Assembly (NCBI GenBank): GCA_902506225.1
Contig: LR733345.1
Location: 2,108,001 to 2,172,000, forward strand
Direction: 5' to 3'
DNA from: Faucicola sp902506225
GTDB lineage: Bacteria; Pseudomonadota; Gammaproteobacteria; Pseudomonadales; Moraxellaceae
DNA: 64,000 nt
Part shown: positions 1 through 7,681 of the stretch, piece by piece
Layout of the letters: the number at the start of each line of letters is the position of its first letter
How positions within the stretch are numbered: position 1 is the first letter of the stretch
The notes under the pieces: model-generated
What the model saw: only the letters and a program-made list of their open reading frames with translations
The model's database searches: none
What the model was told of the DNA's origin: nothing
Position numbers and translations under genes: made by a program

Positions 1-1309
1 CCAATGGTACTGACATCGTACCGGTGGATATCGCTGGGATTTCTCTATTGCCCACGCCTGCGATAAATTCTTTAATACTAGCAGCGAGTTGATCAGGCGT
101 TTTAACAAAATAAAAGCCACCTTCACCAAAGCCATAACCTTTTTCGCCTAATTTACAAAGATTTTGAGCATTTTGACTGTTTGCTATAGAGCAATTGTAC
201 TTATTATTAATCTTGGTAGCATTTGCAAAATCATTAAAATCCGCTCCAAAACCTGCTGTACCGGTAATAATTTCTCGGCCCACTGGATTATTGGTATTGC
301 GCAATAATTGGGAAAACTTACCCATACAATTCCAACCAGTAGTAGTAGAATTTGATGATAAGCCATTGGCATCACAAGTCGTACTTGTACCGACTGTTAA
401 TTTAGTACCTGCTGGGTTGGCTATAGGACCCACTTTATTCAACGCACTGTTCATCAAGTCAATCGCTGAATTGCCATCTACGCTATTGGGCTCTCCATCA
501 GTTAAAAAATAGATACCATTACCGCCACATTGTTGTTGGTTGCTACTTGTTACTGGAGTAACGGGCGAAAAATAGTTATTTGTATCTTTTGAAGAAGATT
601 CTGCCAAATTAAACCCACTATTGGTAATATCTTTGGTAGTAGTGCCAAGCATATAAGACCCTACTTCAGCATAGGCATGCGCGCTGGGCGTGTTGGTTTC
701 AGCATTTAAATTTCTAACAGCCTCTATCATTTTTTTTCGATTGTCTAGTGTAAATGGTTTAGCCGGATAAGCGATTACACCAGCATTTCTATTGTTATCA
801 TAATAGAATTTTGCCAAACCTAAGTTATAACTGGTAAAGTTTGCGCCTGTGCCAAAGGCTTGTTTTGGATTAGCTAACATTGGTATCAGTGCTTGTTTTA
901 GACGAGAAATGCGATCATAGTATCTTATATTGTTGACTGTACAATATGTAACATCATAATTGTTCGTTGCTGTTGTAACGTTACCATTATCATCATAAAT
1001 AGCTACTGGCACACTTTCTGTAGTTGGAGAAATCGGAATTGGAATAATAAATAACCAATCTACTTTACAATAATATTGTCCGTTTAATGTAGTGCCAACA
1101 TTATAATCATCAAGAATACTTCTTACACCCATACTACCCGAGTTATCAAACACCAGCATCACCGTTGCCCCACCTTGAGAGGCGGCTTTATACAGCTCAA
1201 TATCACTAGCATGGGTGGTTACGTTTGTAACCATCAAGCTACCAATAGCAATTGGCAACAGTTTGAAACTCATATTTGAACAGTAATTTTTGTTGCATGC
1301 TTGTTCCAT
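1..1309 (-). CDS. pilY1: PilY1/PilC-type type IV pilus tip protein (C-terminus beyond left edge)
   Basis: The minus frame is open from ATG at 1309 to the window edge, giving about 436 residues of an incomplete protein. An N-terminal signal peptide is followed near residue 60 by a von Willebrand A-like MIDAS motif (FDNSGSMG, DxSxS) and later by LTDGEPN, the usual vWA second strand. PilY1/PilC proteins sit at the pilus tip or outer membrane and act in adhesion and pilus assembly; the C-terminal beta-propeller, which would lie to the left, is not visible. A GAGG ribosome site lies about 9 bases upstream of this ATG; a second in-frame ATG (residue 13) is possible. It is the last gene of the fimT-pilV-pilW-pilX-pilY1 run, the standard minor pilin order. 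Family assignment is secure, full length unknown. Confidence 0.88.
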   Translation of the reverse strand, partial: MEQACNKNYCSNMSFKLLPIAIGSLMVTNVTTHASDIELYKAASQGGATVMLVFDNSGSMGVRSILDDYNVGTTLNGQYYCKVDWLFIIPIPISPTTESVPVAIYDDNGNVTTATNNYDVTYCTVNNIRYYDRISRLKQALIPMLANPKQAFGTGANFTSYNLGLAKFYYDNNRNAGVIAYPAKPFTLDNRKKMIEAVRNLNAETNTPSAHAYAEVGSYMLGTTTKDITNSGFNLAESSSKDTNNYFSPVTPVTSSNQQQCGGNGIYFLTDGEPNSVDGNSAIDLMNSALNKVGPIANPAGTKLTVGTSTTCDANGLSSNSTTTGWNCMGKFSQLLRNTNNPVGREIITGTAGFGADFNDFANATKINNKYNCSIANSQNAQNLCKLGEKGYGFGEGGFYFVKTPDQLAASIKEFIAGVGNREIPAISTGTMSVPL

Positions 1310-1389
1310 TTTCAGCTACCTCGGTGATATTTCACCTTAATATTTATTGATAAACGTATTTAAGATTAGTAATTTTAAATAAAAAATTT

Positions 1390-2190
1390 TTAACTCAGAC
1401 AGCTTACACCTACAGGTTCGTGTTTATAGCTCTGCATTTGGATATTATGGGGTACACCCAAATCCGTTAGACACTTGTCAATATCGTCAATTTTTTGCTT
1501 TAAACATCCTGCCACTGTATCTGTACCTGTAGATGTACTACCACCTAAGCTGACATTTGAACTAGTATAACTAGGGACAAGTGATACAGAATAACCATTA
1601 AAATAAACACAAGGTGACTCTTGAGTGCTTGAATTAGTGGCCAAATCATTACTTTCATCACTTCTAGCATGGCCTGATAACGGTACGACATCTTTTGCCT
1701 GTGCTAATTTGACAAAAGTCATTTGCGTCATTACACGACCTTCATTGACGTAATCATTCGGGTTTGTGGGATCACAAAATCCCCGATTTGCACCTTCCAA
1801 TATATTCCCTGCATTGTTTTTTTGAGTGATTTTATCAAGTCTAAATAAAGCACTCTCTCGTGGACGTACACAGAACACTGTCTCTGCATTAAAAGTATCT
1901 TCACCGGCTCGTGAGATATACCCTTGTAATGTATCAAGTCCGTTTCTAGTAGAGGAAGTGGAAGCCACTCGCAATCTATCTTCTTTTTCAACTTTGCCAA
2001 AAGCATCATCGTTGGCTTGAAACATCAACTGAGAAATTTGCGAGGCTGTCGCCACCTGCAAATCCGTTGTACTTTTTCTTAGTACAATAATTCCAAGAAT
2101 AGATATTAGTAGCAAAACAATTAAGACGATGATGAGTGCTACACCGGCTTGAGATTTAGGGTAGCCTTTTTGCAAATACTGTTGGTTCAT
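1390..2190 (-). CDS. pilX: Type IV pilus assembly protein PilX
   Basis: 266 residues. The N-terminus has a short basic leader, then SQAGVALIIVLIVLLL, the PilX form of the prepilin peptidase site followed by the long hydrophobic pilin helix; as in other PilX proteins the Glu5 of major pilins is replaced. The rest is a Ser/Thr-rich globular pilin domain with several cysteines (CVRP, CDPT, CVYF, CLKQK, CLTD, CLS) that may form disulfides. Its start overlaps the stop of pilW by four bases (ATGA type), so translation is probably coupled. Minor pilins prime pilus assembly in the inner membrane. It is somewhat longer than Pseudomonas PilX. Confidence 0.9.
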   Translation of the reverse strand: MNQQYLQKGYPKSQAGVALIIVLIVLLLISILGIIVLRKSTTDLQVATASQISQLMFQANDDAFGKVEKEDRLRVASTSSTRNGLDTLQGYISRAGEDTFNAETVFCVRPRESALFRLDKITQKNNAGNILEGANRGFCDPTNPNDYVNEGRVMTQMTFVKLAQAKDVVPLSGHARSDESNDLATNSSTQESPCVYFNGYSVSLVPSYTSSNVSLGGSTSTGTDTVAGCLKQKIDDIDKCLTDLGVPHNIQMQSYKHEPVGVSCLS

Positions 2191-3260
2191 TGTACAGTCC
2201 CTCTGGCATTTCTTAGAAAGACAGTTGTCTCCAAAACTCTTCTCATTTTTCCATCATTTTTGGAGGTATCATTTAACTTTATATCGGTCTTGTCCAAAAC
2301 TGTAAATGATGGATCTTTTGATGCGGTAACTGAGCCATCTGAACGTACTAAAAGCCCTATTTGAACATTCACAATTCTTCGATTATTCAATGTTGGAAAA
2401 GGGTCTGCATTTACAGTTGTGATAGGCGTTGGAATGGGCATATACGTCAGTTTATATGTGCTTGGATTCGTTGAAAAGTTTTTACTATCACTCACACCTA
2501 ACAATACTCTGAAATAATCCACATTGGGAATAATTATCTCGCCACTACCTGCTAGATTTTGCGTAGTGTCACTTGTATCTCGATTAAAACTGCCATCTGA
2601 CTGTTTAATAGGTTTCTTATACTTGTCAATATTAATAGCATTTTGATTGGTTGCATCCTTTTTTGCAGTAGTTTCGCTATAGGTATAGATTGCCGAGGCG
2701 CAAGCCAACCCACCATCCCGCACAAAATATCGCTCAATAACGTAATCATCTTTCATCACATTGCGACTTTGGCAATCCACTTGATTATCACTTGACACTT
2801 TATACTGGATGGTCAACTGGTCACTTGAAAGCGCTGTAGAGCCAAATTTGACATTACTGCCACTTAACGAAGATGCCGATCTTGTCAAAAGCGTATCAGA
2901 TATCTGTTGATTGCTTTTTGATAAGCCGCGCAGATTACTAGCTACAGTTTCCCCTGCAACTGTATTGCCAAATACAGTTAAATTGTCTGGTGCTGTCAAT
3001 ACAATACCGCCTTGGGGGGTTTGATGATTTAAAAAAAAACTTTGTGAAGATAAAATACCATAGTTAGCTTTACGAATTTGCTTGGTTAGATAATCGAGAC
3101 CAAAAGTGTTGGTATCTACAATTTTAGATCCTGCACTTTGTATGTTTGAAGATAATGAGTTGGTGTAAAGTATTTGCAATGCTGCTGCAGATACTAATAG
3201 TCCTAAAATAAGTGATATCATTAACTCTATGAGCGTGAAACCCTGTTGCAACCTTTTCAT
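2187..3260 (-). CDS. pilW: Type IV pilus minor pilin PilW
   Basis: 357 residues from the ATG at 3260, which has GGAG ten bases upstream; the frame is open further upstream but that would run into pilV. The N-terminus MKRLQQGFTLIELMISLIL is a canonical prepilin leader with the Gly/Phe cleavage site, Glu5 and the hydrophobic helix. PilW is a minor pilin of the priming complex. The ribosome site lies inside the last codons of pilV and the 3' end overlaps pilX, so the genes form one tight transcription unit. Confidence 0.92.
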   Translation of the reverse strand: MKRLQQGFTLIELMISLILGLLVSAAALQILYTNSLSSNIQSAGSKIVDTNTFGLDYLTKQIRKANYGILSSQSFFLNHQTPQGGIVLTAPDNLTVFGNTVAGETVASNLRGLSKSNQQISDTLLTRSASSLSGSNVKFGSTALSSDQLTIQYKVSSDNQVDCQSRNVMKDDYVIERYFVRDGGLACASAIYTYSETTAKKDATNQNAINIDKYKKPIKQSDGSFNRDTSDTTQNLAGSGEIIIPNVDYFRVLLGVSDSKNFSTNPSTYKLTYMPIPTPITTVNADPFPTLNNRRIVNVQIGLLVRSDGSVTASKDPSFTVLDKTDIKLNDTSKNDGKMRRVLETTVFLRNARGTVQ

Positions 3261-3261
3261 A

Positions 3262-3876
3262 TTAATTAATCTCCAAAAACATACAGGTTGCTTTGGGATG
3301 ATATTTACCACCCGTTTTAATATTCGTGGTGTCGGAAGCATCTCTTGGGGTTAGGCAATCCATTGTACCCTTATCGCTTGCAATATTGGGGTCTTTGATT
3401 GGATTATCATCTGTGCCGATTGTTGGGGTTGTGTTCCCCCAAGCAGTAATCAGACAGTAGGAATACATAACATTAGTAGAAGCTGTTGTTCCTCCTCCGC
3501 CTGTACTCGGGCATGGCTGCAAATCCATCTGTAGACCTGTCGATGTGAGTTGGGTTTTTAGTTTCCATACCTCAGCATTGGCTATTTCTGTTGCTGTGCA
3601 CGTCGTACTACCTATACAAAGATTTGAGGGCTCCGTAAAGGTATCAGCGTAGACTTCATTGAGTGCATCTTGATAAGTAGCAATCGCTGAAGGGTTGGCA
3701 CGGATTTTTTCAGCAAGCGACCTCATCATTAATAGTGTCTGTGACCTATCAACCGATTCAGAAGTAGATTTGATAGACTGCATTTGCATGGCACTAAAAC
3801 CCAAAATTGCTACTGCCAAAATCAACAGAGACACTAATACCTCAATGAGTCCTACACCATATTGATAGTATCTCAT
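3262..3876 (-). CDS. pilV: Type IV pilus modification/minor pilin PilV
   Basis: 204 residues. The N-terminus MRYYQYGVGLIEVLVSLLILAVAILG is a type IV prepilin signal in the PilV form (G-VGLIEVLV rather than GFTLIE). The start codon overlaps the fimT stop (ATGA at 3873-3876). The body carries cysteine pairs (CIGSTTC, CPST, CLIT, CLTP, CMFL) typical of PilV/PilI. It belongs to the minor pilin operon and is presumed to act in initiation of pilus assembly at the inner membrane. Confidence 0.9.
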   Translation of the reverse strand: MRYYQYGVGLIEVLVSLLILAVAILGFSAMQMQSIKSTSESVDRSQTLLMMRSLAEKIRANPSAIATYQDALNEVYADTFTEPSNLCIGSTTCTATEIANAEVWKLKTQLTSTGLQMDLQPCPSTGGGGTTASTNVMYSYCLITAWGNTTPTIGTDDNPIKDPNIASDKGTMDCLTPRDASDTTNIKTGGKYHPKATCMFLEIN

Positions 3877-4445
3877 GAGCAGCTCCCACTTTTACTACTT
3901 TTAATACTATTGCTTGCATCTATTTCCACTAAATATTGTGGATTACCCGATCCCACACAGATATAAAACCCCGTCGTAGCTATTGCATCATTTGCATCTT
4001 GCCCCATGCGAGTAGATATTACATTTTGACCTTGATAGGACTTTTTAGTGGGGGTAAAACTGACAGCCAACAGCGTACTTGGTATCGGTGTAATGAACAC
4101 TTCGGTTCCAAGATTATAGATAGCCTGGGGCGTAGCTGTGGCAACATTGTCTCCCACATAAAAACTCTTAAAATTCTTGACATTATTTGTGTTTGTCAAA
4201 ACAATTTTCGTATTTTTTTGACTAATGATTGCTTGGACCTGAGTATCTCTAAGGGCAGACTCAATAATACTTACTGCTTTCCTAGCTTTAGCTTGCTGAA
4301 TCTGTCGTTGCATACTAGGTGCTGCCATCGCGGCAATGATAGCTATAATTGCAATGGTGATGATAAGCTCAATCAGCGTAAAACCTTGTTCACGACCTTG
4401 GTTACGATGATACTGTCTGTTCAAAACTTCCATCACGATACCCAT
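3873..4445 (-). CDS. fimT: FimT/GspH-family minor pilin
   Basis: 190 residues from the ATG at 4445, chosen because GAGGGG ends about seven bases upstream; a GTG at 4451 and an ATG at 4433 are in the same frame. The leader MGIVMEVLNRQYHRNQGREQGFTLIELIITIAIIAIIAAM is an unusually long prepilin leader (about 21 residues before the cleavage site) followed by the pilin helix. The C-terminal part fits the GspH/FimT pseudopilin domain. FimT/FimU proteins head the minor pilin operon in Pseudomonas and Acinetobacter; FimT is linked to DNA uptake in competent relatives. It is the first gene of the operon, preceded by a candidate sigma-54 promoter. Confidence 0.87.
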   Translation of the reverse strand: MGIVMEVLNRQYHRNQGREQGFTLIELIITIAIIAIIAAMAAPSMQRQIQQAKARKAVSIIESALRDTQVQAIISQKNTKIVLTNTNNVKNFKSFYVGDNVATATPQAIYNLGTEVFITPIPSTLLAVSFTPTKKSYQGQNVISTRMGQDANDAIATTGFYICVGSGNPQYLVEIDASNSIKSSKSGSCS

Positions 4446-4757
4446 CCACACCCCTCAAAAAATGACCTATCATACCATGTTTACTAACACAAACAATTCT
4501 AACATTAAAGCAAAAAACATACCTAATATTGCAGTGTTTTTGTTAATTGTCATACCTAAAGCTTACTACCGATAGTTTACCTCAGTCAATCATCGTTGCT
4601 AATCGAATTAGCACAAAAGGGCGCTCACGTATTATCAAATTAATTTTGAATAGAATACTTTAGAACCCCCAAGAAACCCACTGGCAGCCCGTCTTTATCT
4701 GCAAGCTTTAACGATATGGCGGTGCACCTTTGCTCGCAAAATACTCACAAGCAGAAT
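4446..4757. other. Intergenic region upstream of fimT
   Basis: This 312-base AT-rich gap separates the comF stop from the fimT start, both on the minus strand. It holds a candidate sigma-54 promoter (annotated separately) and two copies of TAGGTATG in minus orientation about 35 bases apart. I see no credible gene or strong terminator in it. Confidence 0.6.
4509..4524 (-). promoter_or_regulatory. Candidate sigma-54 (-24/-12) promoter of the minor pilin operon
   Basis: Read on the minus strand the 16 bases AGGTATGTTTTTTGCT keep the invariant GG and GC separated by ten bases and match 13 of 16 positions of TGGCACGNNNNTTGCW. Transcription would begin near 4498, about 53 bases before the fimT ATG. 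Sigma-54 control of pilin genes is known in other bacteria; its use here is inference, and the match is imperfect at the -24 element. Confidence 0.35.
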
Positions 4758-5501
4758 CTAATGCAAAACCTTCCCATGCAAGACTGAATACGCATGGATA
4801 TGGGCAGATAGGTGATAATCTGTGAGTAGATTAGCCAATTCAGACAGGGTAGCGCCTGTCGTCACCACATCATCAAACAAAATCAAATTTTTGCTAGGGG
4901 GCATGTCAGTTAGAGAAAACGCATCTTTGATATTATCTAAACGCTCCTCTCGGCTTAGACCCTGCTGGTGAGGTCGGTCGAGTCGCTGCACACCCATAAA
5001 AACAGGGATTTGCCAGTGAAAGCTTAAATAAGCGGTTAACATGGCAAGCGGATCGAAGCCGCGTTGCCTAATGCGCTGTAGACTTGTTGGCACTTTAACG
5101 ATTAAAGAGTTTTTGGCATGGCATCCTTGAGGCGGCTTAAGCTGGCGGATGGCGTGTACCAAAACAGGCAGATGATGTAACTGCTGCCCATTTTTATACC
5201 CAAGCATGATTTGATTGAGGGGATATTGATAGTAGCCGCTGGCTACGCCACGCAGTGACGTTTGGCTCAATTGCAAAGTAAAGCATGACGCTGACCATGC
5301 AAACTGGCTATGGCATGGCTGACAAAGAAATTGCTGTCGATTGAACCAATGCTCATGGTGACGCGGTGCTAAGTTATCAAAGCCTGCTGCAGCGCAATCA
5401 TTGATGCCACATAGTTGGCAACGGTGATGAACTTTCGCTTGATACACTAGCGCCATGGCAAAGGGCAATCGCCACCAAGGCAAGGGGGCTATGATTGCCA
5501 T
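4758..5501 (-). CDS. comF: ComF family amidophosphoribosyltransferase-like protein
   Basis: 247 residues. An N-terminal zinc-finger-like region has cysteine pairs (CQLCG near residue 28 and CQPCH further on), and the C-terminus has the phosphoribosyltransferase PRPP loop LILFDDVVTTGAT. The spacer pattern (SLQRIRQRGFDPL) is that of ComF/GntX proteins, which support natural transformation downstream of DNA entry. The start is uncertain: ATG 5501 has no strong ribosome site and an in-frame ATG lies at 5456. It follows pldA by only eight bases, which suggests cotranscription. A competence gene next to T4P minor pilins is biologically consistent. Confidence 0.85.
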   Translation of the reverse strand: MAIIAPLPWWRLPFAMALVYQAKVHHRCQLCGINDCAAAGFDNLAPRHHEHWFNRQQFLCQPCHSQFAWSASCFTLQLSQTSLRGVASGYYQYPLNQIMLGYKNGQQLHHLPVLVHAIRQLKPPQGCHAKNSLIVKVPTSLQRIRQRGFDPLAMLTAYLSFHWQIPVFMGVQRLDRPHQQGLSREERLDNIKDAFSLTDMPPSKNLILFDDVVTTGATLSELANLLTDYHLSAHIHAYSVLHGKVLH

Positions 5502-5509
5502 AAACGCAG

Positions 5510-6847
5510 TTAAAGCCCTTTAAAATCATTGAACATAAAACCAATACCGATATTGGTGCTCTTATGATTATAGTCTTGGATGTTTTCACCATAGCCATGG
5601 AATACTTGTAAAATCGCTTTCATACCGCCTTTCAATGGATAAGCATAATCCACCTGTATAGCGCCTTTATTGGTACTTGGATTATAACGCATCACACCAC
5701 CCACTGTGCTTTGGTCATTGAGCGGATACAACCAACGCACATCGCCATAGCCCATGTAGTCCCCGATATCTGGGTTATCCGAGTCTTTACTGTTTTCATT
5801 TGCGATGAGCCACAGTCTTGGAATCACGGTGAGTTTGCCCCACTCCGTCCCTGCCATCGCATAGATACGATTCCAAGAACGGGATAACGGGTCTGACTGT
5901 CCATTTGATTCATGCACGAGCCCCGCGCCTAACATTCTTAATGACCCATTCCCAGGCAGATTACCCTTGATAGGCTGTGTCAAAAATATCTCTGGCTGAT
6001 AATCTGAGCTGCGAAAAGGTCTTGAATACTTACCATTGTACACTTGCCAATAAGACTGCTGGGTATAGCCAAGCCAAACATCGGCATTGGTATCGAACAC
6101 ATCTTGGGCAAGCTTGGTTTTCATTGAAATTTGCAGCTTGCTATCTAAGTGCTGCAAAGAATCTTTCGATGCGCGAACATGATCTTGGGTGGGTGAATGA
6201 ATATCATAGTTTGGCGTCGCGTTGTACCAAAGCGGCATGACATACATGGGCAAATGTGGACGTATCGTCAGTATCCCTTTGGGATCATTTTTATCCAAGT
6301 CATATAACACACTCAGTGGCGTATATTTTTCCACATCCGTTGCAGTCACCCCCACTTGTTTTAAGATGGTTTTGTCAAGCTTGTTGGGTACCAAATGATC
6401 CAGTTTTTTTTGCTCGTTTTTAGTGGGAGTCGTGACGGTTGTCGTTTGATCCACGGCTAACACGGGCACTGCTTTACCTTCTTTGATACTCACTTTCAAG
6501 GTTTTGGCAATATCAAGGGGCGCCTTGGCTTCGGGTTCGATTTTACCAACGCTTATCTTGTCAAAACAAGCTAGACGCGCGACATTGTCAGTGATTTTTG
6601 AACAGGTTAGCAGCGTTTGCTCGTCGACAGGAATAACGGTTGTTGTTATTAAAGTTTTTGTTGAATCTTGTGTTGAGGGTTTTGTTGAAGCTTTTGTTGA
6701 AGCTTTTGTTGAAGCTTTTGTTGAAGCTTTTGTTGAAGCTTTTGTTGAAGCTTTTGTTGAAGTTTTTGCCTGCGTAGTTGCTGTAACTGTTAGTGTGGCT
6801 AGTATAGCAAGCGATAAAGCGGTACGGTAAAGCGTAAGTTGTGACAT
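5510..6847 (-). CDS. pldA: Outer membrane phospholipase A1 (OMPLA)
   Basis: 445 residues. A signal peptide ending near TTQA is followed by a KTST-(KAST)6-KPST repeat tract (residues about 29-60), a spacer with TCSKITDNVARLACFDKI, and a C-terminal 12-strand barrel region. The catalytic residues are visible: His312 and Ser314 in VHESNGQSDP and Asn326 in SRSWNRIY, with the same His-to-Asn distance of 14 as E. coli His142-Asn156. PldA hydrolyses phospholipids in the outer membrane when lipid asymmetry is lost, probably as a calcium-dependent dimer. The protein is about 150 residues longer than E. coli PldA because of the N-terminal extension, which resembles neisserial forms. AAGAAGG precedes the ATG. 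Confidence 0.93.
   Translation of the reverse strand: MSQLTLYRTALSLAILATLTVTATTQAKTSTKASTKASTKASTKASTKASTKASTKPSTQDSTKTLITTTVIPVDEQTLLTCSKITDNVARLACFDKISVGKIEPEAKAPLDIAKTLKVSIKEGKAVPVLAVDQTTTVTTPTKNEQKKLDHLVPNKLDKTILKQVGVTATDVEKYTPLSVLYDLDKNDPKGILTIRPHLPMYVMPLWYNATPNYDIHSPTQDHVRASKDSLQHLDSKLQISMKTKLAQDVFDTNADVWLGYTQQSYWQVYNGKYSRPFRSSDYQPEIFLTQPIKGNLPGNGSLRMLGAGLVHESNGQSDPLSRSWNRIYAMAGTEWGKLTVIPRLWLIANENSKDSDNPDIGDYMGYGDVRWLYPLNDQSTVGGVMRYNPSTNKGAIQVDYAYPLKGGMKAILQVFHGYGENIQDYNHKSTNIGIGFMFNDFKGL
6672..6767 (-). repeat. 12-bp tandem repeat in pldA (KAST units)
   Basis: On the plus strand the unit GTTGAAGCTTTT occurs six times perfectly at 6684-6755, flanked by one degenerate copy on each side (6672-6683 and 6756-6767). 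Each unit encodes four residues, Lys-Ala-Ser-Thr, so gain or loss of units keeps the frame. Such near-perfect short repeats are expected to vary in copy number by slippage. Confidence 0.92.
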
Positions 6848-7002
6848 AGGTTGACCTTCTTACAAAAATATCGTTCATGATAGCAAAAATTGATGACAAA
6901 TAGTTAACAAATACATAATAATTTTTAACAGTAAAGTAAAGTTCCAATCCACTATTGGCTCGTCAATTATTGTTATTTCTATTGGTGCTTGTATGGATAA
7001 TT

Positions 7003-7596
7003 CTATTGATACTGCTGGCCTTTATACTCAAGCCAACCGTCTTGATGACGGCTAGCGGGGTCGCGGTGTGTCCAATGTATAACGCCACCTTTGTCGTTAT
7101 AAATATATTCACCATAAAAACGAATGGGATTGTTGGCTTGGATACCCTCGATGCGCGGTGCCAAATCAATATTATGGGCAATTAACACCGTGATGTTTGG
7201 GTAGTTATCAATTTTGACCAAAAATTTTTGATGGCGGCTACCCTCATTATCATCTTTTAGCACTTTAATCACCGTACCACATCCTAATACCTGTCGTTTA
7301 ACGCTGGGATTTTTGGCTTGATAAGCTTGATTAATGACGGCGTTGTTGCATTGAATATTTGTTGCCTGACGTTTTTTGTCAGTATAACTTGCTGAATTTT
7401 TAGCCGTCTGTTGATTGGAATTTGAGCCTGCTAACTGCGAATTTGGGCTTGCTAACTGGCTATTTCCGCTTTGGTTTTGGCTTTTATTTTGGCTGGACTG
7501 TTGGTCGGCATTGCCTTCATGGGAACACCCAGTGACAAAAATTAGCACCCCGAAAGTTAACGGGATGGCTATAGACTTTGCTAAGTGATAGTTCAA
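7003..7596 (-). CDS. DUF3465 family lipoprotein
   Basis: 197 residues. The N-terminal signal with lipobox IFVTGC indicates a lipoprotein. A low-complexity Asn/Gln/Ser linker (residues about 28-68) leads to a C-terminal domain containing VLIAHNIDLAPRI, FYGEYIYNDKGGVIHWTHRDP and RHQDGWLEY, which I recognise as the DUF3465 signature. The biochemical role of this family is not known to me. It lies 155 bases upstream of pldA and 85 bases downstream of dsbD on the same strand, so it may be part of an envelope gene group. Confidence 0.82.
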   Translation of the reverse strand: MNYHLAKSIAIPLTFGVLIFVTGCSHEGNADQQSSQNKSQNQSGNSQLASPNSQLAGSNSNQQTAKNSASYTDKKRQATNIQCNNAVINQAYQAKNPSVKRQVLGCGTVIKVLKDDNEGSRHQKFLVKIDNYPNITVLIAHNIDLAPRIEGIQANNPIRFYGEYIYNDKGGVIHWTHRDPASRHQDGWLEYKGQQYQ

Positions 7597-7681
7597 TTTT
7601 TTTAGCCTTAATGGTTGGATGGGTCAATGAATCATTTGACTGAATTTTCTTGAACTGAATTTTCTTTAACTGAGTTTAGAC

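Noticed and set aside
6483..6830. Plus-strand frame with repeated EAFV units opposite pldA
   Set aside because: It is the antisense reading of the KAST repeat; pldA has the signal peptide, the catalytic residues and a ribosome site.
6955..7185. Plus-strand hydrophobic frame near 7 kb
   Set aside because: It lies opposite the DUF3465 lipoprotein gene and its hydrophobicity comes from T-rich intergenic sequence.
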